A DNA stretch of 64,000 nt from Rubritalea profundi (GTDB lineage: Bacteria; Verrucomicrobiota; Verrucomicrobiia; Verrucomicrobiales; Akkermansiaceae): NCBI RefSeq assembly GCF_002954445.1, contig NZ_MQWA01000001.1, forward strand, positions 3,679,780-3,743,779, read 5' to 3'. The first letter of the stretch is position 1, and the number at the start of each line of letters is the position of its first letter. Shown in pieces: positions 8,554-17,091 of this stretch. The notes below the pieces were generated by a model. It was not told where the DNA came from and made no database searches. It saw nothing but the letters and a program-made list of their open reading frames with translations. The position numbers and the translations under genes were made by a program.

Positions 8554-9261
8554 TTAGTGAGATTCATTCAGGTTCCAATCGTACTTGATCCACTTTACTT
8601 TAAGCTTTGTTGAGATCTTTTTGTCACTGTATTTGTTGATTATTTCAGCTGGATTGGAGCTTCCAAAATCTTTCTTATACCAATCAAAAAGAGAGGAATA
8701 CTCGGCGGTACCCCCCTTGATTCTAACCGCATGCTTGCTGCTAACAAATTGCTTGGCTTGCTCGTTGAGTTGCTGGTCTAACTCTGGTCCCGTGAATGCT
8801 TGATTGCGCAGCGGTGGGCAGGATACACTGGCGCAGTTGACAGCAAAATGAACGCGCGGGTCGGGGAAGTCTTTTAGCAATTGTTTTTTCTCTAGTGTGT
8901 CTAAGCTGATCTTACCAGCTGGAGTGGCAATGAATGAGCGCTTGAATACGGAGAATGGGATGCCAATTTTAGTGACTGACTTGAGCGGGTATTTCTTCAG
9001 CACGACTGATGCCATCGCCGCGTTGTAGAGGTTGATTCGAAATGCAGCGCGTTCATTTTTGCTGAGCTTTGCGCGATCGATCACAGACCAATCCTTAAGA
9101 ATCTGATTTATCGATTCCTTGTCGGATTTGTTAGCCACCCAGGTTTTGTAGTCGACCCCATTTACTTTAGCGTATTTTGCTAAGAGCTGGTTGTAACTAG
9201 TGTAGTCTTGGGCCGAGACGCAAAGGCTGAGGAGTGTGAGTGTGAGTAGAGCTAGTTTCAT
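8554..9261 (-). CDS. DUF547 domain protein, secreted
   Basis: The 235-aa product starts with a signal peptide (MKLALLTLTLLSLCVSA, cleavage near residue 17) and continues as a DUF547 protein. The family blocks are visible: FRINLYNAAM near 85, DPRVHFAVNCASVSCPPL near 135 with the conserved NCAS-x-SCP cysteines, and LFDWYKKDFG near 195. DUF547 resembles a papain/transglutaminase-like fold, but no reaction is established. It follows in the direction of the FAD-polyferredoxin gene with a 29-base gap, so they are probably co-transcribed; DUF547 genes commonly sit beside membrane redox genes. A small ORF upstream overlaps its start by ATGA. Confidence 0.85.
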   Translation of the reverse strand: MKLALLTLTLLSLCVSAQDYTSYNQLLAKYAKVNGVDYKTWVANKSDKESINQILKDWSVIDRAKLSKNERAAFRINLYNAAMASVVLKKYPLKSVTKIGIPFSVFKRSFIATPAGKISLDTLEKKQLLKDFPDPRVHFAVNCASVSCPPLRNQAFTGPELDQQLNEQAKQFVSSKHAVRIKGGTAEYSSLFDWYKKDFGSSNPAEIINKYSDKKISTKLKVKWIKYDWNLNESH

Positions 9262-9509
9262 GGCGGTTTTAAACGGTTATGAGAATGAGAGGGAGAAAGT
9301 GGGCGATCTATTCCAGAACTATCAAGGTAGTTTAGAGTGATAAATTCAAATCTATCAAGCTCAATGGCTTGTGATTGGTGAGTATTCCAATGAATAGATT
9401 GGCTAGAAAGTTCTATATACGCTGGCGGATGAGCAAAACTGGTTTTGGCTAGTTCATCACAGTGGGTTTCGGATTGCCAGAGGGCCAATTCCATGGGACA
9501 TAGGTGCAT
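9258..9509 (-). CDS. Possible small protein upstream of the DUF547 gene (83 aa or 78 aa)
   Basis: An ORF whose stop overlaps the DUF547 start in the sequence ATGA, the usual sign of translational coupling. The product (from Met6, MELALWQSETHCDELAKTSF) has no recognised domain, signal peptide or membrane segment. Against it, its 5' end abuts the start codon of fabG on the other strand and it fills exactly the region where the divergent promoters should be. I rate it a weak candidate. Confidence 0.25.
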   Translation of the reverse strand: MHLCPMELALWQSETHCDELAKTSFAHPPAYIELSSQSIHWNTHQSQAIELDRFEFITLNYLDSSGIDRPLSPSHSHNRLKPP

Positions 9510-10254
9510 GTCACGCTTTCAAGATAAAGTAGTAGTAGTCACCGGTGCCGGACGTGGTATCGGTAAAGCAATTGCACGTGCATTTGCAGCTGAAGGAGCA
9601 AAGGTTGCGGTCGTTAGCCGCAGCGAGAGCAGTTGCCAAGGTGCGGCTGATTCCATCAATTCTGAATTTGCCGATTCAGCTAAGGCGTACGCCGTCGATG
9701 TTGCAGATCATGATGCAGTTCAAGCACTGGGTAAGCAGATCATTGCTGATTTTGGTTCTGTGAATATTCTCGTCAATAATGCAGGCGTCACTCGTGACGG
9801 CCTGCTGATGCGTATGAAGGATGCTGACTGGGACACCGTGCTCGACACCAACCTCAAAGGTGCTTTCAACACCGTGAAAGCATTCCAGCGTAGCCTCATG
9901 AAGGCGGAAGACCCACGAATCATCAACCTCGCTTCCGTTATCGGTCTCATCGGTAACGCTGGTCAGGCGAACTATGCAGCGTCTAAGGCTGGTCTTATCG
10001 GCTTCACTAAATCTATCGCGAAGGAACTCTCAGGACGTAAGGTTTGTTGCAATGCAATTGCCCCAGGTTTCATTTCTACTGATATGACTGACGAACTCGA
10101 CGAGAAGGTGCGTGAAGGCGTGCTAGCTAACATCCCACTTAAGGAGTTTGGTAAGACTGAAGATATCGCAAATCTGACACTCTTTTTGGCCAGCCCACAG
10201 GCTCGATACATCACAGGACAAGTAGTCGCATGTGATGGTGGCATGACGATGTAA
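9508..10254 (+). CDS. fabG: 3-oxoacyl-[acyl-carrier-protein] reductase
   Basis: An NADPH-dependent short-chain dehydrogenase that reduces beta-ketoacyl-ACP in each round of fatty acid elongation. I chose ATG 9508, which gives 248 aa beginning MSRFQDKVVVVTGAGRGIGK; an in-frame ATG at 9445 would add 21 unconserved residues. Seen in order are the cofactor motif TGAGRGIG (residues 12-19), NNAGVTRD (about 90-97), the catalytic Ser in NLASVIG, YAASKAG (Tyr-x3-Lys), and the C-terminal GQVVACDGGMTM. The DGG-MTM ending and the length are characteristic of FabG rather than generic SDRs. No other fab genes adjoin it, and a strong terminator follows at once, so it looks monocistronic. Confidence 0.93.
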   Translation: MSRFQDKVVVVTGAGRGIGKAIARAFAAEGAKVAVVSRSESSCQGAADSINSEFADSAKAYAVDVADHDAVQALGKQIIADFGSVNILVNNAGVTRDGLLMRMKDADWDTVLDTNLKGAFNTVKAFQRSLMKAEDPRIINLASVIGLIGNAGQANYAASKAGLIGFTKSIAKELSGRKVCCNAIAPGFISTDMTDELDEKVREGVLANIPLKEFGKTEDIANLTLFLASPQARYITGQVVACDGGMTM

Positions 10255-10308
10255 ACCCGATGAGCCCACAATCGTGTTAGATTTAATCTCTAGCACTAAA
10301 CACATTTC

Positions 10309-10343
10309 ACTCCGATCTAGCTGATGTTAGGTCGGAGTTTTTT
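10309..10343 (+). terminator. Intrinsic terminator after fabG
   Basis: ACTCCGA (10309-10315) pairs with TCGGAGT (10332-10338); the stem extends inward through a T-G wobble and CTA/TAG to an eight-base loop, and is followed by six T residues. It ends fabG transcription 55 bases after the stop. The convergent permease gene stops inside the T-run, at 10342. Confidence 0.85.
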
Positions 10344-12150
10344 ATGAATGGCTCCCAGACTTGTTGAGTTTTGCCCGTAGGTTGATTGAAATAAGGTCAC
10401 TGATGAAGATCACGGCAGTGCCTAACAATATGTAGAAAAGCATTCGGTCGTAATGAAGGAAGCTGGATTCTATGCTGATGTAATACCCCAGTGAACTGAT
10501 GCTTAGCATACCGAGTATAGTAGATTCTCTGACACAAGTCTCCCATCGGTAGAATATGAAGAGGAGTTGGCGGTTGAAACTAGTAGGTAGAATGCCGCAG
10601 AGATACGCCTGGAGGCGCGAACCGCCGCTGACGACTTGTTGGCGTGCGACATTCTCATCGTGATTTTCGCTCACTTCTGCCCATAGTCTGCCTAGGATTC
10701 CAAAGTTATGTATAGCCAGGGCGATGACCAATGGCCAGGCATGGGCGCCGAGGATGCCAATCAATAGAAAAGCGATGATGTATTCAGGTATGGATCGGGT
10801 GATGAGAAAGAGAGTTCGAATGCAAAACCCTAGTGTGCTCCAAAGCCATTTCTTGATTCGTGAAGTACGACCATTGAAGCTAGAAAATGGGGTGGGTGTG
10901 GAGATGTTCCGACTAGCCCATGGAACAAGGATGTAGCCGAATACAGCGGCTAACAATAATGCTGAGCTTGCGATCAAAACGGTATTAAGAAGAGCTTCTT
11001 TGCCATTGCTGGTCCAGAGGTCTCTTAGCCAAGGGAGAGCGTCATTCCAATGGTTCGATGCCCTCACTGGTTCTGGCACGAGTTCTTCAAAAAATACTTG
11101 GGTGCGATCCCATCGACTGATGGCAGAATGGTAGACGTTGAGTGGAGGACCCAAAGTCCAGGCTGCAATAGATCCTACTAGCAATAGGCTCCATGTAAGC
11201 GGGAGTAACTTCCAACTTGGAGCGCACTTTTTCAAAGATTTGAGACTCAAGTCAGTCGGAGTTGAGCGCTCTACAGCAGGAGTGCTTAGTCGATAGCGTA
11301 CTTTCGACCCTAGAACATCAAAGAGCATGACTACAAAAATTAGCAGGTAGAGTTCGGTCCAAACTTCATTGTAGTAGTTATTTTCGTAGGACTGCTTGAT
11401 AGATAGGCCAATAGTTTCAATGCCTATGAAGCCGAGTACCGCAGAGGAGCGAATGGCGCATTCTAGTCGGTAAAGGGTGTAGGTGAGTAGATCGGGCAAT
11501 GATTGTGGGAAGCGGGCGGCAAAGAATGCGCTCACGCTAGAAGCGCCGGATAATTGTAGATGATCTGTAGCGTTAGCCGATTGTTCATCGATGATTTCTG
11601 AAAATACTTTGGCCAAAGTTCCAGCGAAGGGAAGAGCCAATGCAATACAGGCCGTGAGTGGAGAGTCCCCTAGGAATGCCATGAAAAGCATGACCCATAT
11701 GAGCTCGTGAATAGAGCGCATGAAGGTGATACTAAAACGTGCAGAGAGATAGATGAGGTTGAGGGTCGTTCTAGCTAGCTTCGTAGGAATAGAGGTAGCT
11801 TTGTGTTGCAGTGTGGTCGGCCACCACGAACGAGAACATAAAAAACCTAAGGCTAAGCCAACGGGCACAGCCATTGACATAGCGACAAAGGCGTAGCGCA
11901 ATGTGTTGAGTAAGGCTTTCAGTAATCTGATGATCAAAGGTTGACTATCAGCAGGGAGGCTAAGGTTTTGGTCGACTAATGCTGGGCTTAAAGCCGCTGA
12001 GAAAAAGGAGTAGGCGGCCGCAGATGGATCTGCGCTCTCAGGAAGTTGATTGAATTCGAATCCAAGTTTCGATAGGCAAACGATCAGGAGACACAGAAAT
12101 CCAATCACTGTGGCTCTACGCCAACTCAATATTGGGGGCTTTACTCGCAT
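10342..12150 (-). CDS. phnE: ABC transporter permease, PhnE-type, double-length (two fused permease domains)
   Basis: This inner-membrane permease carries two PhnE-like BPD_transp_1 domains in one chain of about 602 aa, each with roughly six membrane segments and an EAA-type loop (first ATDHLQLSGASSVSAFFAARFPQSL, second ARQQVVSGGSRLQAYLCGILPT). Single PhnE proteins are about 260-290 aa and act as dimers, so this is a fused dimer, a form known in some phosphonate/phosphite-type importers. The ATG at 12150, four bases after the phnC stop, gives a start MRVKPPILSWRR; an upstream ATG at 12207 would overlap phnC by 53 bases. It ends the binding protein-ATPase-permease operon. The substrate is set by the binding protein. 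Confidence 0.85.
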   Translation of the reverse strand: MRVKPPILSWRRATVIGFLCLLIVCLSKLGFEFNQLPESADPSAAAYSFFSAALSPALVDQNLSLPADSQPLIIRLLKALLNTLRYAFVAMSMAVPVGLALGFLCSRSWWPTTLQHKATSIPTKLARTTLNLIYLSARFSITFMRSIHELIWVMLFMAFLGDSPLTACIALALPFAGTLAKVFSEIIDEQSANATDHLQLSGASSVSAFFAARFPQSLPDLLTYTLYRLECAIRSSAVLGFIGIETIGLSIKQSYENNYYNEVWTELYLLIFVVMLFDVLGSKVRYRLSTPAVERSTPTDLSLKSLKKCAPSWKLLPLTWSLLLVGSIAAWTLGPPLNVYHSAISRWDRTQVFFEELVPEPVRASNHWNDALPWLRDLWTSNGKEALLNTVLIASSALLLAAVFGYILVPWASRNISTPTPFSSFNGRTSRIKKWLWSTLGFCIRTLFLITRSIPEYIIAFLLIGILGAHAWPLVIALAIHNFGILGRLWAEVSENHDENVARQQVVSGGSRLQAYLCGILPTSFNRQLLFIFYRWETCVRESTILGMLSISSLGYYISIESSFLHYDRMLFYILLGTAVIFISDLISINLRAKLNKSGSHS

Positions 12151-12154
12151 AGCA

Positions 12155-12901
12155 CTAGCCACGGTCGAGTTGGTAGAGGGAGTTAAAGTCTTGGTCCGTG
12201 AATTCACTAGACTTGCCGTCGAATACGATCTTGCCTTCGCGCATGCCTACGAGTCTAGGGAAGAATTTTTTGGCATACTCTAGGTTATGTAGTGAGCAAA
12301 TAAGCGTAAGCGTGTGCTTTGTGGCCATTTGCGTAAGACATTCTAACAGAGAGTGAGCTCGTGAGGGGTCGACAGCTGAAACTGGCTCGTCGGCGAGAAT
12401 GAGTGAGGCTTCTTGGTAGAGAGCTCGGGCAATAGCGACTCGTTGCTGCTGCCCGCCAGAGAGTGAGTCTGTACGATGAAAGAGTTTCTCTGGGATGCCT
12501 ACTTCTGAGAGGATTTTCTGAACGAGCTGGAGTTCATTAGAGGAAGGGATAAGCAAGCCTTTGATGCTCGCTAGCAATTGTTGCCTCCCTATTTTTCCTA
12601 ACAGGATGTTTTGGCTGACCTTTAGGTTAGAAACTAGTGCGAGGTTCTGCGGAATGTAAGCAATGTCGCAGCGCTGATTTTTAAGGGCTTTACTGCACAG
12701 TGATCCGATCGATCGACCATTATGTCGGTAATCTCCGGATACCAAGGCGTGCTCTGTTGCTAAAACACGCAGGAGAGAACTCTTTCCTGAGCCCGATGGC
12801 CCAATGAGAGCTACTTGTTCACCTTCGTTGATCGAGAGGTCACAATCATCGAGTGCGAGTGTTGATCCAAAATTTAGATGGGAGCGGTCAAGTTCGATCA
12901 T
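12155..12901 (-). CDS. phnC: ABC transporter ATP-binding protein, PhnC-type
   Basis: The 248-aa cytoplasmic ATPase powers the PhnE permease. Walker A is GPSGSGKSS (residues 34-42), the Q-loop lies in IAYIPQNLALV, the signature is LSGGQQQRVAIARAL, Walker B is ASLILADEPVSAVDP and the H-loop is LICSLHNLEYAKKF. The VSAVDP-x-RA and SLHNLEYA blocks are typical of PhnC/phosphonate-class importers rather than of amino-acid importers. The gene lies 57 bases after the binding protein gene and just before the permease, in the order D-C-E. No C-P lyase genes (phnG-M) occur in the window, so phosphonate breakdown cannot be inferred. Confidence 0.88.
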   Translation of the reverse strand: MIELDRSHLNFGSTLALDDCDLSINEGEQVALIGPSGSGKSSLLRVLATEHALVSGDYRHNGRSIGSLCSKALKNQRCDIAYIPQNLALVSNLKVSQNILLGKIGRQQLLASIKGLLIPSSNELQLVQKILSEVGIPEKLFHRTDSLSGGQQQRVAIARALYQEASLILADEPVSAVDPSRAHSLLECLTQMATKHTLTLICSLHNLEYAKKFFPRLVGMREGKIVFDGKSSEFTDQDFNSLYQLDRG

Positions 12902-12958
12902 AATGAGAAAAATGCCAGTCTAGCAATGGTGCTAGCTGGCATGATAATAGCAAATGAG

Positions 12959-13864
12959 TTATTTACTGAAACTTACTTTTCTCATTACCGATGCGATTCC
13001 TTCGAATGTCTCGTTATTAACTTCTACAAGTTTTTCACGCTGGAGGGCATCGAGAGCCGCCTTGTCATCACACTCGATGAGAGCTTGTTGAAGTTTAGAG
13101 ATGAAGCCTTCGCCGAATTGTTTATTGAGGATCGGGTGAGCCGTCATATTATAGTCTGCGTAGGTGGGGGTTTCCCAGATGATGACACACTTATCTTTAT
13201 CGAGCTTGCCATTGGCGATACCTTTTTCGTATGTTTTAAAGTTAAGGGCACCTACTTGGAATGTGCCATTGTTAACGAGTTCAGCGGTTTTATCATGAGA
13301 TCCAGAAAAGCCAAAATCATGTGTGAAGAAGTCTTTGGGAGTTTTACCCGAGGATTCCATTATGAAATGTGTGGGCATGATGCAGCCTGAGGTGGAGTTC
13401 TGACTTCCATAGGTGAATTTAAGATCCTTGATAGCAGTAGGGAATGAATCTGAGCGTGTAAGACCAGTAGAGGTGTTAGCGATAAAGTAGGACTTAAATT
13501 CGAGATCTGCGGCACCAGCGACGATTGCTTGTGCTCCTTCTACCGCTTGTCGAGCCTGCACTCCTGTCACACCGCCAAACCATCCCAACTGGATGTCTCC
13601 ACCTTTGAACTTTTGCACAGACGCTCCATACGTAGGTGAAGCTACAAATTCGACTTTGATTCCGAGCTCTTTTGAGAGGTAGTCGGCTACTGGCTGATAG
13701 CGTTCAGTCTGCCCAGTTGTGTCTATGTCTGGTATTGCTGAGAACCGAAGAACAGCATTGTTCTGAGTCTCTTGATTGCTGGACTCTTCAGTAGAAGAAT
13801 TACAAGAAGAGAGTATTGCTAGGGCTGCACTCCCGAGGAGTGCTGGCATCGTAACTAGTTTCAT
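12959..13864 (-). CDS. phnD: PhnD-family substrate-binding lipoprotein, resembling selenate-type members
   Basis: A 301-aa periplasmic binding protein with a lipobox (AILSSC, Cys about residue 21), so anchored by lipid. The mature part starts LRFSAIPDIDTTGQTERYQP and continues with FKGGDIQLGWFGGVTGVQAR and LEFKSYFIANTSTG. The AIPD, WFGG-T-VQAR and the phrase FKSYFIA are, from memory, the hallmarks of the subfamily NCBI names putative selenate ABC transporter substrate-binding protein (TIGR04553) rather than of phosphonate-binding PhnD. Phosphate, phosphite and phosphonate remain possible. It heads the D-C-E operon. About 120 bases upstream lack any clear Pho box, which weakens phosphate-starvation control. 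Confidence 0.8.
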   Translation of the reverse strand: MKLVTMPALLGSAALAILSSCNSSTEESSNQETQNNAVLRFSAIPDIDTTGQTERYQPVADYLSKELGIKVEFVASPTYGASVQKFKGGDIQLGWFGGVTGVQARQAVEGAQAIVAGAADLEFKSYFIANTSTGLTRSDSFPTAIKDLKFTYGSQNSTSGCIMPTHFIMESSGKTPKDFFTHDFGFSGSHDKTAELVNNGTFQVGALNFKTYEKGIANGKLDKDKCVIIWETPTYADYNMTAHPILNKQFGEGFISKLQQALIECDDKAALDALQREKLVEVNNETFEGIASVMRKVSFSK

Positions 13865-13999
13865 AATGAATCAATTTTTAATTGTTGTTAAGGCTGAATG
13901 TAATCAGCAACGTGGACGGTAAAGTGAAGGCATTCACAGACTTAGTCTAGTAAAAAGAATGGAGGTTTACTCGTTCATTAATGACTTCATAGCGATAAA

Positions 14000-14033
14000 G
14001 AAAAAGCGCCCAACTACTATGAGTTGAGCGCTT
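14000..14033 (-). terminator. Intrinsic terminator after the TIGR04073-type gene
   Basis: On the minus strand a stem of about 12 bp with one mismatch (AAGCGC and AACT blocks, 14004-14015 against 14022-14033) has a six-base loop and runs into TTTTTC. It lies 30 bases downstream of the TIGR04073-type gene and separates it from the phnD transcription unit. Confidence 0.8.
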
Positions 14034-14063
14034 ATTAAAATTGAATATAGTGTGAACCAAAAA

Positions 14064-14495
14064 TTAGAACTTCTGGGCACGAACGTGGCCGTAGTAGGAG
14101 TCAGCGCCAAGCTCTGGAGGGAACTCAGAAAGACCGTCATGCACGTTCATTTCGATACGATTGTCAGCTCCACATTTCATGTATGGCTGCTTGAATGTCC
14201 CATGGAATGTTGGGCAGTTGAATGTGAATACTTCATAGAAGCCATAGCCAATACGGCGGAATGTTCGGCTAGTACCATCTACGAGACCGTAGGTATACCC
14301 AGCTTTTCTTCCGTAGGAATTGGTCTTTCGAACGATCTGCTCTGGGATTTCGGTGATACCGAAAACGATATTAGAAAGTCCACGTCCTAGTTTGCGGCTA
14401 GATGTGTAAGTGGATCCTGGAGGCGCTTGAATGTCTGCATAGCTGCAGGTGGCTGTCAGGAGTATCGCGGTTGCGGAAATTAGGATTTTTCTCAT
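14064..14495 (-). CDS. Exosortase system-associated protein, TIGR04073-like
   Basis: A small exported protein of 143 aa with a signal peptide (MRKILISATAILLTATCSYA, cleavage near residue 20). The mature N-terminus has KLGRGLSNIVFGITEIPEQI, which is the core of the TIGR04073 family found in genomes with exosortase/PEP-CTERM sorting, common in Verrucomicrobiota. The conserved Arg-Gly-x2-Asn and EIP residues are present. Function is not established; no exosortase or PEP-CTERM substrate is seen in the window. The tail (about 95-143) has two cysteines and is less familiar. It has its own terminator and a 79-base gap to the kinase gene upstream. Confidence 0.78.
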   Translation of the reverse strand: MRKILISATAILLTATCSYADIQAPPGSTYTSSRKLGRGLSNIVFGITEIPEQIVRKTNSYGRKAGYTYGLVDGTSRTFRRIGYGFYEVFTFNCPTFHGTFKQPYMKCGADNRIEMNVHDGLSEFPPELGADSYYGHVRAQKF

Positions 14496-14574
14496 GTTGA
14501 ATTTATATTGGACTTAGATTGCGGTGGTTTACAATGTAAAAATTTAGAAACTAAAGATATGTTAAGTGAATTTG

Positions 14575-16866
14575 TTAGTCTTTGATCTTATCGAGGCCTT
14601 TCGCAGCGTGTGTTTGAATGCGATCATCGTGATCTTTACCAGTGAAAAATTTGAGAACAGGAGATGACCAGTCTGCATTAGCTTTTACCGCCTCACTGAT
14701 AATCTTACTCTTCTGGCTGTTTGTTGTAGCGTAGGCTGAGAGGGTGAGCCAGCGGTTTCCTAACTCATCGTTGTCATGTTTGCGTTCAGAACTCAGGAGG
14801 CTGATAGCACTCTTAAATACCCCAGTCTTTACTACTATAGTATCTTCAGATTCAAAGGCATCGAGCAGGGTGTCGAAAGGCTCATCGTTTGGCCAAGCTC
14901 CAAATGCTGTAGCGGCAGCAATTCGTTCGTTTGTGTTATCGCTGGATAAACTTTCGGAAATTGTTTTTTTAGCAGCCTCGCTACCGGTGTTACCAAGTAG
15001 TCGAATCATAGCGAGTTTGTAATTATCGTCGATACTCCCATCGAATGCACCCACAAGTTGATTGGCTAGATTTTTCTTGTTACGGCTGTTTGAAATGACA
15101 TTTTTGAGAGCTTTCTCGGCTGAACTTTTAACTCCAGGGGTCTCTGTAGCTCCAAGAATTGAGATGAAACTAAGGAAGTTGTCTTCTTCGATCGTCTTAT
15201 TCGCGCCGTCTATCGCTATTTGGGTTGCTGGATGATCAGGGTTTTTAATAGCCCATTTGAGAAGCCCTTTCACTGCTCCTTGATCGCCGCGTTTACCTAT
15301 GACAATAGAGAGGTTTTTACAATCCTCTTCAGCCATTCCGGCGGAAGTAGCGTAATCTAAAACTAGCTTATCAATGGAGTAACTTCCTTCGGGCTTAGAG
15401 ATAACGATGCGCTGAAAAATAGCGTTCCGGTTAGAGATTGTGTCATCAGCAAGTGAATCCAAGAGTAAGGTGAGGTCATCTTTAGTGGTAGGGAGGTCAC
15501 GTGCTCTGAGATCCTCTACTTGTATCATCAAGGCGTTGAATCTGTCTGTTTCACTATTCGATGAGTTTCTGGATAGCAAAATCCAACATAAGATGACGAT
15601 TGCTACACCGAGTCCAGAGTAGATCAGAATCTTATGTGTGCTACTAAGGCCTTTCTTAGCAGGTGTTAGGCCGGGAAACACTGGTGGGGTGACAGTAGGC
15701 TGAGCTGCGACGACATTGGTCGCAGGGTTGACTGCTGCGGGAGGGGTGGTTGCAGCGGGGGTGATGGTTGCAGCGGGGGTGATGGTTGGGCTTACAGTAA
15801 CTGCTGGGCGGGCGGGCTGGATAGCGGTCCCGCCTGTAACTACAGTTGCTGGACGAATGGCTTGAGATGAAGTAAACGCAGTGTGACCACCTGGGGGAAT
15901 GATGGCCTGGGGCGCAGTTTGCGTATTTACCTTCGTAGAAGTAACTGTCGGAGTGATCAGCTGTGGTGAAGTTGTTGGAATAACTAGCTGCGGACCAGAA
16001 CGGTGAGGCATTACTCCGCCGTGTTGAGCTGCTGTTGTTTCATCATTGATAAATTTCTCAAGTGCTACACGAGCTGACTCTGGTCGATCATCCATGTTTC
16101 TGGCAATGTGCCACATAACCCAAGCACATACCCATGATGGAAGATCTGGGCGTAATTCTTGGAGCGGTTGAACGGAGTTTTGTAAGTGCCCAGCCATTAC
16201 TTGAGGTGCACTATCACCATTGAAAGGGTACGTCCCTGCTAGAGAGTAGTAATACATACAACCCAATGCGTACATGTCTGTGCGGCGGTCGAGAGGTACG
16301 CGTTCGAATTGCTCAGGAGCCATGAAAAAGATGGATCCGAAAACTGCATCACCATGATCGATGGTTTGGAGAGACGGTTTTGCTGAAAATTTTGCGAGCC
16401 CGAAATCTACAATTTTGACTTGGAATCTACCAGATGGGAGCCAGCAAACCATCACGTTAGATGGCTTGAGATCGCGGTGGACAAGGTCTAGGTCCTGGGC
16501 TGCGATCATTGCTTCCTGGGATTGAATAGCAACTTCCCTGAAATCATCATAGGTAAGAGTTCCGCGCTCGACCATTTCGTCGAGAGTTTTACCATTGATT
16601 AGCTCCATTACAACGAATGGTCCATCCTTATCAATGCCTGCGTCATATACTGTGCAAATATGCGGGTGTTGTACTGAGGATAGGGCAGTTGCCTCTTTGA
16701 GAAGGTTCTTTGTGGCTAAGTCTGCATTATGGGAGTCATCTCCCTCAACAGCGAGTACTCGCTTGATTGCTACTTCGCGGCGGAGTTGGGTGTCATAAGC
16801 TCGGTAAACCGCGCCTACTCCTCCTTGACCAATTTTACCTCTTATTTCGTAACGTTCGTCGGACAT
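14575..16866 (-). CDS. Membrane-anchored Ser/Thr protein kinase with a repeat-like extracytoplasmic domain
   Basis: The 763-aa product is a Hanks-type (PknB-like) kinase. Residues 1-275 contain the glycine loop IGQGGVGAV, Lys35 in VAIKRV, HRDLKPSN at 130-137, DFG at 154-156 and APE at 183-185, so all catalytic residues are present. A Pro/Thr/Ala-rich linker with ITPAAT repeats (285-405) leads to one membrane segment (413-432). The C-terminal 320 residues contain helical repeat units with HEAT-like spacing (for example NYKLAMIRLLGNTGSEAAKKT and AAATAFGAWPN). No PASTA domain is present. It would phosphorylate cytoplasmic proteins in response to a periplasmic signal. It is divergent from the Fur-box TonB operon. 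Confidence 0.88.
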   Translation of the reverse strand: MSDERYEIRGKIGQGGVGAVYRAYDTQLRREVAIKRVLAVEGDDSHNADLATKNLLKEATALSSVQHPHICTVYDAGIDKDGPFVVMELINGKTLDEMVERGTLTYDDFREVAIQSQEAMIAAQDLDLVHRDLKPSNVMVCWLPSGRFQVKIVDFGLAKFSAKPSLQTIDHGDAVFGSIFFMAPEQFERVPLDRRTDMYALGCMYYYSLAGTYPFNGDSAPQVMAGHLQNSVQPLQELRPDLPSWVCAWVMWHIARNMDDRPESARVALEKFINDETTAAQHGGVMPHRSGPQLVIPTTSPQLITPTVTSTKVNTQTAPQAIIPPGGHTAFTSSQAIRPATVVTGGTAIQPARPAVTVSPTITPAATITPAATTPPAAVNPATNVVAAQPTVTPPVFPGLTPAKKGLSSTHKILIYSGLGVAIVILCWILLSRNSSNSETDRFNALMIQVEDLRARDLPTTKDDLTLLLDSLADDTISNRNAIFQRIVISKPEGSYSIDKLVLDYATSAGMAEEDCKNLSIVIGKRGDQGAVKGLLKWAIKNPDHPATQIAIDGANKTIEEDNFLSFISILGATETPGVKSSAEKALKNVISNSRNKKNLANQLVGAFDGSIDDNYKLAMIRLLGNTGSEAAKKTISESLSSDNTNERIAAATAFGAWPNDEPFDTLLDAFESEDTIVVKTGVFKSAISLLSSERKHDNDELGNRWLTLSAYATTNSQKSKIISEAVKANADWSSPVLKFFTGKDHDDRIQTHAAKGLDKIKD

Positions 16867-16996
16867 GATATATACAGATCGGCAGCATACTTTAGGATTA
16901 AAGCAACCAAGGCAACTCAGAAATTAAGGATTATAAGAAAAACTTAATCTTTAGATCATCTTGATTATTGTTATTTAGAGTTAATTTACTTAGTTC

Positions 16997-17021
16997 TTTA
17001 TTGAGAATAATTCTCAATAAA
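16997..17021. promoter_or_regulatory. Fur-type operator (perfect 12-1-12 palindrome)
   Basis: ATTGAGAAT (17000-17008) and ATTCTCAAT (17010-17018) are exact inverted repeats around a central A, and the symmetry continues three bases on either side. The 9-1-9 form and the TGAGAAT-x-ATTCTCA core are those of Fur boxes. It lies about 70 bases upstream of the TonB-system operon start and 130 bases from the divergent kinase gene. Repression by iron-loaded Fur is inferred. Confidence 0.8.
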
Positions 17022-17091
17022 AGGCTTGAGTCTTTGAGCTAGAAGCAATACGGGTGTTGTAGTTCAATTTTCGGAGGTAAGAAAAATTAAG

